Source: Haplomitrium mnioides
Lineage: Eukaryota; Marchantiophyta; Haplomitriopsida; Calobryales
DNA length: 27,084 nt
Assembly: GCA_049999725.1 (NCBI GenBank)
Contig: JBNGIS010016976.1
Coordinates: 1 to 27,084 of the forward strand
Direction: 5' to 3'
The position numbers were made by a program, and so were the translations under genes. Below the pieces are notes generated by a model. That model was not told the origin of the DNA. It made no database searches and was given only the letters and a program-made list of their open reading frames with translations. Shown in pieces: positions 19,991-27,084 of the stretch (position 1 is its first letter; each line of letters opens with the position of its first letter).

Positions 19991-21721
19991 TCAAATATAA
20001 TCGCCAATTGTTTTTTCATCGTGACCAACAAATAAAAGAAAGATCAAAACTTGCAAACCATCAAAGAAAATGTTATGCCGATGGTCAAAAGTACTTGGGA
20101 ATTGTTATTGATGGAATGGATCAAAAGAAAACTGCTATTCCACACTAGCCATCACCACCTAAAAATATTGATAAGGATTGTTTGGTGGGTGTGCATGTTG
20201 TTAGTGCCTTAATATTCAATCATTCTCTTTCTTCGAAGGTCTTCTTAACATACGAAAACTTGAGCAGCGATTCCAATTTGACAATACTGTTCTCAACAAA
20301 ATATTATGTGACTTTGAAGGCCTGTTGCTTCTAACTTTGTATCTTCAGTTGGACAACACGACACGAGAGAATAAGAATTCCATCTTATTTGGATATCTTA
20401 GTCTCCTTATTGCCAAGAATGTTTTTCAAAAAATCAAGGTGGGATTTCTCATGGTTGGCCATACTCACGACCAAGTCGATCAAATGTTCATCCGATTCTT
20501 GAAACGTGTTAAAGCTTTCACGATTACAAGTCTCAGCGAGGCGCTTCAATTATTATTTAATCCTAAACCTCAAGTAACTCTTTTGTTAGAGACATGGGAT
20601 TTCAAAATTTTTCTACAACAATGTCCCTCTCTGGTTCAAAAGATACATGATATTATCTTTAATTGACAATCAAGTTACAGTTGAATGATTCCAATGCAAA
20701 GATTTGGAGCAAGCAGTTTTCAACAGATGAATTTCGGTTACCTTCGGATGGTATTTGTCAACTCAAGTGTCTACTTATAGTGGATAGAGAAATTTTGAGT
20801 TCAATGTTGATTCCTCTCAAGGCATATTTTGAAATCAAAAGATCTCAAAAGGAAGAAAGAGAAGTTGATGCCGAGAAAATGGTCTTTGCAATAAAGAACA
20901 ACATAAGTGAGAACTCCTACAAGTTCTTTACAAATTCCACTCTTCAATGATGGAATGAATTTTTTCTTGCCCAACAAAAGATTGCGACCTACATCCTTGA
21001 AAAAACAAAGATGAGGACTCAAAGCAGAGTTCACCTTTCCACCTTCATAATTATCAAACACTTGTAATGATTCTCAAAATGTTTGTCTAGGTTCTCAACT
21101 TGATGTTCAATAGTCAGAAGAAGATACTCTGGTACAACAAATACTTTCTACACCTCGAGCAATCTATGATGGAGCACCTAGGCCATGAGAAGGGACTCTT
21201 TTGCGCAACACTCGATACATACATAAATTTGGCAATCTACATGAGATGAAAGCTAGAATGTTTATTTGTATTGTTGCATCTTTGGAAACAAAAGGCATAC
21301 CGTTTTGGGTTTCCAAAGTTCTCAAAGTTTTGTTATTTGATGAAGAAGATCCTCCAAACCCGAAGCAAGTATATGTTCAACGGCTTGCTTGTCACGTTGA
21401 GTATGCATTTTCTGGAAAATACTTCTAAGAAAAAATAGCAACAACAAAAGGGAAACACAAATCCAAGCTACATATCGATGTACTTGATGTGACACAAATC
21501 ACGACTCTGTCTTTTGATTTTCTTCTTACAAAAAAAACCAATTGAAGAAAACCACTCTAGCTACCATTAAAGAAAATCTATTTGAGTACGAAAGACAAAA
21601 AGCCCTCAATCTTGAAATGTTTCAAAGAGATTCAAGCACTATCATTAACACTCAAATAGATCAAGTAAATCTTAATGAATCTTCTGAAGCTGAATCCGAA
21701 GAAGTCGAGATGAGTGACTAA

Positions 21722-23150
21722 AGTAATTTAAGATTTTTATTATATATTGTGTATTTTCAAGTATATTGTAATTTAAGATTATTATTTTATAAAGTATGTG
21801 AGAATGTTATGAAGCAATTTGTTGAACTTATCTTCCATCTTAAACTTTTTATTGTAAATCATTCCAAGTTGAATGTTATTCTCTCTAAATGAAACTTAAA
21901 TTTTTGGTTAATATTTTCATTTTCTTTGTAAAATATTTTCTTCTCCAAAATGTAAATATGTTGTTTCTAACTTTTGTGTTTTCTAGAAGAGTTTAAGGTT
22001 ATTGTATCGCTAAAGCATCTGCTCAAATTGACTACTTATTTTTTGCTTGTAAGGACTTTGATATAAAACTTAAAACCTTTGGCACAGTTTGACTCAAATG
22101 TAGAGCTTTGTACCCATTTTACTTTTAGATTTTGAATTAGAAATCGAAATCTTTTGCATGCGTAGAGTTTGTTGCAAAAATAGAACTTTTACTATCTGTA
22201 TCCTTGGTTGTAGAAGTGTAACCCTATGCTTGTATGGACTTTAATTCACAAGTCGAAACATTGTGCGTACAAAAACTCTTTTGCGGAACTTAACACCTAG
22301 GTTCTTGTTAGTCTTTGTTTTGGAGTATTCAGATGGTGAGTTTGGATTCCTATGTGCGTATAGACTTTGGGGTGGAGTGTTCCGATGTTGAGCTTGGATT
22401 CCTATACACGCATAGACTTTGGGGTGGAAGTCGAAGCCTTCTACAAGTTATACTTCTCATATATAACTCTCAAGCTTCTACATATAAAGACTACTAGTTA
22501 AAACTTAGTTTGTACACAAGTCATAGACTCTTTTGTAGATCTTGAGATCTTTGTTTAGTTGAATCAAGTCCTAAACTTGAAGATGTTTCTTGTCTACACT
22601 CTTAATTCAATCTCATTAGCTACTTCCTTTTTGATTCTGAACTATGATTTGTTTGTGTATATGACTTATTGAATTATGAAATTTTCTTAAATGCAGAAAC
22701 CTTTTTTTAAAGCCCATCTTAACTTTACGTGCATGGATTTTCAACTACAAGTGAAAGCTTTTTTCTTGCTTGAACTTTAAAATAGAGCTTTTAAATCCAT
22801 GAAATGTTTCGGTTTGTTGATTTCTGTGTCTACGATTGGAAACTCATTCCCTTGACTTCTAGTCCGTTTGGGTTTTTTCCTTATGTTTTGTAATTTTTTT
22901 CCAAAAAATTATTTCAAAGAGCACTATGTCTATGTGCATATAGGTTTTGTGCAATAAAACATATTTCAAAATAGTTTCTTGTGACATGTATTTCAATTTT
23001 TGGGCTCGAATTGTAATAAATAATAAATGCAAATTTTTTGTAAAAACTTCCCATAATTTTCATACCTTTCATCAAATTCGAGTTTTCCAATATTTTCATA
23101 AAAACTAATAATATTGTTTGATTTTGCATAATGAAATTGACTCTTGATCT
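21722..23150. repeat. Right subterminal region with palindromic motifs, AT-rich
   Basis: No gene is seen. The motif occurs at 22223-22237, 22349-22363, 22401-22415 and 22930-22944, with half copies elsewhere (for example 22728-22737). Two of them sit in a local 52-bp duplication sharing GAG(T/C)TTGGATTCCTAT and TAGACTTTGGGGTGG (about 22338-22420). The order motif cluster, AT-rich stretch, terminal repeat mirrors the units at 24913-26355 in reverse. Confidence 0.6.
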
Positions 23151-23311
23151 ATTATACTTGTTGAAACTGCCAAAAATGAACCTCAAAAACTCATGTACTT
23201 TTTGTTTTAAAAAAGTAACCTCATTTTTTTTAGCTCAAAAACCACAATTTTTCCAAAAAAAAGAGGTTTATGTTTTGAGTAGCATGTTCCTAGCTCAAAG
23301 TAGCGGGTGCT
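23151..23311. repeat. Terminal repeat of the DNA transposon (right end)
   Basis: It aligns with 1-165 in the same orientation and ends …GAGTAGCATGTTCC and TAGCTCAAAGTAGCGGG. Read on the minus strand, the end is CCGCTACTTTGAG, matching the starts of the inverted units at 24913 and 25632. This probably marks the right end of the element carrying the two divergent genes. Confidence 0.65.
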
Positions 23312-24912
23312 TAGTGACTACTTGTATGTAGAACATCAACTTAAGTCATAGAGAAATATAATTCTAAGGATATGAAGAGTTAAACTAACTACAAAATTAG
23401 ATAAATGAAAGTTACAACAATCTAGTAGAAAAAAACATGTACACATCGGAAGTGAGCAACAAAAACAATGCAACCTTTATAATGTGAATGTCACACACAA
23501 GGTTTAAGACTATTTAGTCTCATCATATGTAGCAGTGACAAGCTACCACAACAATTGGTTTTGCAATTCTCCACAACAAGTCCCGATCATTCTTTATACT
23601 TAGTTTTTGCTATTTTCAAGAAATAACCAAACACTCAAAAAATAAGAACTCAAGAGAGGAACACATACAACTGATGTTGTCTCAACAAAGATGCTAGGTT
23701 TATGCTCTTTAGTTTTCAATGATGAGCTAGCTTGCACCTTTGGGAGAAAACTTTGAGTAACAAGATTGCTTCTGTCCTCATAGATACTGAGGTTTGCCTT
23801 TTGTTTTTCCCTCTATGTTCATACATAGAAAACCACACATGATTAGAGTCAAGGAACTAACTTGCAAATAATATCCTTAATCTTAGTATGCAAGTACATA
23901 CAACCATATAGATTGGATACTTCAAAAGAATTAAACCATATAATTAAAAGCACCAACATGTCTCTTTGTTGCTGCCAAAACCCCTCCTCTACCAAATAGA
24001 GACATGTTCTAAACTCGTGATCTTCTAAATTGCATTTCTATACCCTTGTTGACTAGCCTCAAACCTGTGAAATGATTTGCTGACTTTGCCTTTTTTGATG
24101 GATCCAAATGAACTCGTCCAAGCTTGCCTTGATCACACTTACAAATCTTCTTTCTAAATCTACAAATCTTGTGAATCGCTTGTTTAAGAATATTACAACA
24201 ATTAGTAACAGAATTTTTCACGCAAAATTCACCACCTACATACTCCTATTATGGTCTACACCATGGGCAATATGGAACTTTCTTATTTGCCTTGTACTAG
24301 CTCGGATATGTCAAAACATCTGAACACATTGGCTTTAAGTTCTTCTAACCAATACTGCTTGTTGGGATTAACATCACTAACATCATTATCAAAAATTTAC
24401 AAATAGCTCAAACAAGTGGAAGCTCAACACCACTCTAAATATGGACAAACTTGTAAGACACAAAAAAATAAGAGGAAGTTGTTATTGTAGTAGACTTAGT
24501 TATAAAGCTTTGAGATTGACACTATTTACATGAGGCATTAATAACTTCTTGGCTTGTTTGCATTTTGTGCAATCAAAGCCTTTACATAACAATATAGAAA
24601 CTATTCATATTCAAAATTGAATTTAATTACTCAAATAAATATAAACTTATAGGCCATATATCTAGTCAATAGTAATACCAGTAGTTATGAGGCATGGATT
24701 GGACTTCCACAATTGTATTTCCTTGCAGCTCTATTATGAGCACCTCCACTAATTGTAGTGCTAGGTGACTAAGCTATAACTAAAATGAAACTTTTCTATA
24801 ATGATCTTTTCTAGCATCTTCTTGTTCTGTTTAGACCTCATCAAAATCTCAACATGTAGAGGGCTACTATTTAATATAGGTTGCATATTAGTTCTATAGG
24901 CTTTTGCTAGAT
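23312..24912. other. Spacer between two element copies; no gene recognised
   Basis: The sequence is AT-rich. A minus-strand open frame at 24221-24009 (70 residues, with NSVTNCCNILKQAIHKICRF) has a Cys/Lys-rich look and might be a gene relic, but it has no supporting neighbour exon and no family I recognise. No palindromic motifs of the element are present, which agrees with this being outside the element copies. Confidence 0.4.
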
Positions 24913-25631
24913 AACAACCGTTATTTTGAATCAGGAACCGCTACTGAGTTCCTATTTCACTTGGTAGTAGAAATTTGTTTTTCGGTGATTCAGCATTGAA
25001 AAACATCAATCTTGCATTTGTAATCTTTTTTTCATAAAAAAAAATTATTTTTTATAAATACAAATTGCATATTTTACAATGAGATTATATTTCAAACATT
25101 TTATTTTAATTAATACCCTAGAAAATAAGAATTTTGGTTATTCAAATATTTTAATAAAACTTCACACTATTATCAATACATTAAATTAATCAAAAATAAA
25201 ATAAAACATATATCTTTTTATGAAAACAATTTACAAGCAAACGTAAATGTCTAGTCGGGTACAGACTTTAAACCAGACTTTGAGCATTGTAGTTAACAAT
25301 TCCTAAGCAAGCTTAAACTCCAAACCAGAACCCTATAGCCTATGCACGCATAGACTCCGAACGAGAATCCTAAAGCCTGTCCATGCTTAGACTCTGAATA
25401 AGAACAATGAAGCTATGCACGCATGGACTTCGAACTAGAACCCTAGAGCTATTGCATGCCAAGATTCTAAACAAGAACCCTACAACCTATGCACGCATAG
25501 ACATTGAACAAGAACCCTTTGGCTAATGAGTGCAAGGACTCTGAACAATAACCTAACAGCTTATGCGTGCATGGAATTCGAACAAGAACTATAAAGCCTT
25601 AATGCGCAAAGACACTAAACAATGCACAAAG
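24913..25631. repeat. Terminal-region unit, copy 1 (about 719 bp)
   Basis: It opens AACAACCGTTATTTTGAATC and CAGGAACCGCTACTGAGTTC, the inverted form of the end at 1-170. A 200-bp AT-rich stretch follows, then an array of about eight units of roughly 37 bp built on AGCCTATGCACGCATAG and ACTCCGAACAAGAACCC. Full palindromes lie at 25339-25353, 25413-25426, 25486-25500 and 25561-25574. It is a direct repeat of 25632-26355. Confidence 0.85.
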
Positions 25632-26355
25632 AACAGCTGCTACTTTGAACCAGGAACCGCTACTGGGTTCTTGTTTCACTTGACAGTCGAATTTTTTTTT
25701 TTGAAGATTTGGCATTCAAAAACATCAAATTTAAAACTAAACTCTTCTTTTCGAAAAAAAATTGTTTTTTATTAACAAAAAATGCATATTTTCCGTTTAG
25801 ATTATATGTCAAATATTTTATTTAGAAAGAAAACTTAAAAAGAAAACATTTTGATTATTCGAATATTTTGAAAAAACTTGACACTATTGAAAATAAATTA
25901 AATTCAAGAAAAAAGAAATAAAATATATATATTTCGATAGAAGAAAATTACAGGAAAACCTAAATGTCTAATCGGATAAGGACTTTAAACCTGACTTGGA
26001 GCATCGTAGCCAACAAAGTCTATGCAAGCATAGACTCCAAACCACAACCGTAAAGCCTATGCACACATAGACTCCGAACAAGAATCCTAAATACTTTGCT
26101 TGCTTTCACTCTCAACAAGAACAACGAAGCCATGCACGCATGGACTTTCAACTACAATCCAACAGCAAAAACACGCCAAGCATCTAAAAAAGAACCCTAC
26201 AGCCTATGCAAGCATGGACATTGAGCAAGAACCCTTTGATGAATGGGTGTCGATACTCTGAACAACAATTGCCTAGCTTAAGCGTGCAGTGGAACTAGAG
26301 AAGAACTACAAATCCTAAAATGCACAAAGACACTAAACAATGAGCAAAGCCTACA
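25632..26355. repeat. Terminal-region unit, copy 2 (about 724 bp)
   Basis: It repeats copy 1 head-to-tail: AACAGCTGCTACTTTGAACC, an AT-rich stretch, then the 37-bp array with palindromes at 26020-26033, 26056-26070, 26130-26143 and 26203-26217. The two copies differ at many positions, so the duplication is not recent. The methyltransferase gene ends 120 bases to the right, so this copy is probably the true left end of the next element. Confidence 0.85.
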
Positions 26356-26441
26356 CATAATTCTGAGATTAGAAATTGAGATCAAACCATTCTTGGACTG
26401 TCAAAAGGGTCAACTTATTCTTGAGATTTACAAAAAATAAA

Positions 26442-26447
26442 TTTTAT
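26442..26447 (-). terminator. Polyadenylation-signal-like AATAAA of the methyltransferase gene
   Basis: On the minus strand AATAAA lies about 29 bases after the stop codon at 26476-26478, in an AT-rich context suited to a plant 3' end. Confidence 0.45.
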
Positions 26448-26475
26448 TATAGAGGAAAAAAGAACAAACATTTTA

Positions 26476-27084
26476 TCAAACAATCTCCTCTTCCGGAGGA
26501 ACTGTCTCATCTACATCTACTGGCTGAGCATCTGCAGCTGCTACAGAATCCTGACGAGACTTTGCAGTCCCCGATATCACCACAGAGTCACCAGAAGCAC
26601 CTGCAGTACCAGGAGGAACAGGTTCCTTGTGGTACGCAAATACTATCTGTAACTCAGTCACATCGGATGGCAAGGAAGCCATCTCCAAAACACTCTGAGG
26701 AATATAGATAGACTGATGTCTATCATATTCCACCGCGATGCAATTTCGCATCAGCTTTAGAGCACAGACAAGGTCTGTGCCAGACCCAAAGCAAAGATCG
26801 AGAATCCAATCTTGCTCTGTAGAAAGATGGTCAATGAAAAAATTATATAACGTCTGCGGTTTCTGATAAATATTCACAGGAGCATCATCTCCTGGATGTT
26901 TAAGCTTCGCAGAAACTGCAGGACAACTAAAAACGCTACGCATGGGTTGCCGAAGAAGTCCCGTTGCAGAAGAAGCTTGCAAATTAAAATGTCGCATGCT
27001 CCTCTTTCTGTCTTTTGACCAATAGCCCACAGTCCAGTACTCGTGGGCATGGGCAATTCTGGGACCACCGAAATGATGAATGTT
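26476..27084 (-). CDS. DNA N6-adenine/N4-cytosine methyltransferase, C-terminal part (partial)
   Basis: The frame is open from the window edge (…HHFGGPRIAHAHEYWTVGYW…) for 202 codons to TGA at 26478-26476, with no lesion. A KPQTLYNFFIDHL segment (visible residues 75-87, motif X-like) leads into ILDLCFGSGTDL (94-105), the AdoMet-binding motif I, usually written LDPFxGSGT. CIAVEYD (115-121) follows with the acidic residue expected to bind the AdoMet ribose. Motif I lies near the C-terminus, so the catalytic DPPY-type motif IV should lie upstream, off the window: class-beta order. A Ser/Ala/Glu-rich tail of about 60 residues ends EEEIV. Such enzymes transfer methyl from AdoMet to an exocyclic amino group in DNA. 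The place just inside an element end, on the minus strand, matches that of the ParB-like gene in the neighbouring copy. Adenine versus cytosine specificity cannot be told here. Confidence 0.72.
   Translation of the reverse strand, partial: NIHHFGGPRIAHAHEYWTVGYWSKDRKRSMRHFNLQASSATGLLRQPMRSVFSCPAVSAKLKHPGDDAPVNIYQKPQTLYNFFIDHLSTEQDWILDLCFGSGTDLVCALKLMRNCIAVEYDRHQSIYIPQSVLEMASLPSDVTELQIVFAYHKEPVPPGTAGASGDSVVISGTAKSRQDSVAAADAQPVDVDETVPPEEEIV

Larger units (their letters stand above)
17606..21721 (+). pseudogene. DUF7869-like transposase-type protein gene, decayed
   Basis: The candidate start is ATG at 17606 (MVGVFKGKKRLEFQD) and the C-terminus is the acidic SEAESEEVEMSD with TAA at 21719-21721. 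The order of segments fits a family I remember as DUF7869, an RNase H-like, transposase-like domain. First is a Cys patch, CCRNNCLSLCKKDFL (about 18718-18760), then FTLPGSTIVCRRAFKLIL (about 18860) and FPNVKIQKRNRFVVC (about 19202-19245). After an intron with an acceptor at 19990, IDGMDQKKTAIP (20107), LDNTTRENKN (20349) and VGHTHDQVDQMF (20454) carry the conserved acidic and His residues. A 'GIPFWVSKVLKVLLFDEED' segment near 21272 resembles the usual C-terminal module. In-frame stops (for example 18323, 18787, 19025, 20146) and frameshifts (near 20225, 20650) disable it. Its role as the element's transposase is inference. Confidence 0.7.
14835..23311. mobile_element. Decayed DNA transposon with divergent ParB-like and DUF7869-like genes
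   Basis: Left subterminal motifs (14835-15060), a minus-strand ParB-like gene, a shared promoter, a plus-strand transposase-like gene, right subterminal motifs and a terminal repeat form a symmetrical unit. The left terminus is not seen. It was probably displaced or lost where the gypsy element entered, and the family's end at 1-170 is in right-end orientation and may belong to another copy. All coding parts are broken, so this copy cannot act by itself. Confidence 0.55.

Noticed and set aside
24009-24221. Minus-strand 70-codon frame, Cys/Lys-rich
   Set aside because: It has no recognised domain, no neighbouring exon and stops on both sides. It is noted in the spacer entry but not called as a gene.
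25325-26355. Possible CRISPR-like array (regular 37-bp units)
   Set aside because: The units are contiguous degenerate tandem repeats without unique spacers, and the context is eukaryotic.
26376-26711. Plus-strand 111-codon open frame
   Set aside because: It is antisense to the methyltransferase C-terminus, whose own frame carries clear motifs. It is treated as a shadow.

Overview
The window looks like repeat-dense nuclear DNA of a land plant. The evidence is a decayed Ty3/gypsy-type retrotransposon with plant-like gag and pol motifs, layered nested insertions, GT-AG introns, long AT-rich stretches and no compact operons. The species cannot be named from the sequence. A large, repeat-rich genome, possibly of a seed-free plant, is a guess.

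Layout. (i) 1-170 is a terminal repeat of a DNA transposon family called 'the element family' here; it recurs at 23151-23311 (direct) and at 24913 and 25632 (inverted). (ii) 342-14834 is an old Ty3/gypsy element with a 5' LTR (342-1119), gag, protease, RT-RNase H and integrase, all broken by stops and frameshifts (1368-6745). A long non-coding 3' part follows, holding a minus-strand LTR-like insert (7455-8567) and tandem repeats of about 145 bp and 19 bp (9071-9758). The 3' LTR (9758-14834) is split by a 4.3-kb insertion (10053-14354) with perfect 5-bp target duplications. (iii) 14835-23311 is the older host layer, a decayed DNA transposon with two divergent genes. On the minus strand (17147-15099) is a ParB-like protein with a GGNHS motif. 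On the plus strand (17606-21721) is a transposase-like protein with IDGMDQ, LDNTTREN and GHTHDQVDQ motifs, matching what I remember as the DUF7869 family. (iv) 24913-26355 holds two tandem copies of about 720 bp of the same family's terminal region. (v) 26476-27084 (minus) is an open, uninterrupted C-terminal part of a class-beta DNA N6/N4 methyltransferase running off the right edge.

Main idea. A short palindrome (CCTATGC-NN-GCATAGG, about 20 copies) is scattered through 14.8-26.3 kb: in subterminal arrays, in introns, and once inside a coding repeat. It links the ParB gene, the transposase-like gene, the terminal repeats and the methyltransferase into one mobile-element family. ParB-like domains fused to N6/N4 DNA methyltransferases are well known in phages and bacteria. 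Here the ParB gene ends at a splice donor with its downstream exons missing, and a methyltransferase C-terminus occupies the matching place in the neighbouring copy. The inference is a plant DNA transposon that encodes a ParB-methyltransferase beside its transposase and could modify or recognise its own palindromic ends. The gypsy insertion destroyed the left part of the copy in this window.
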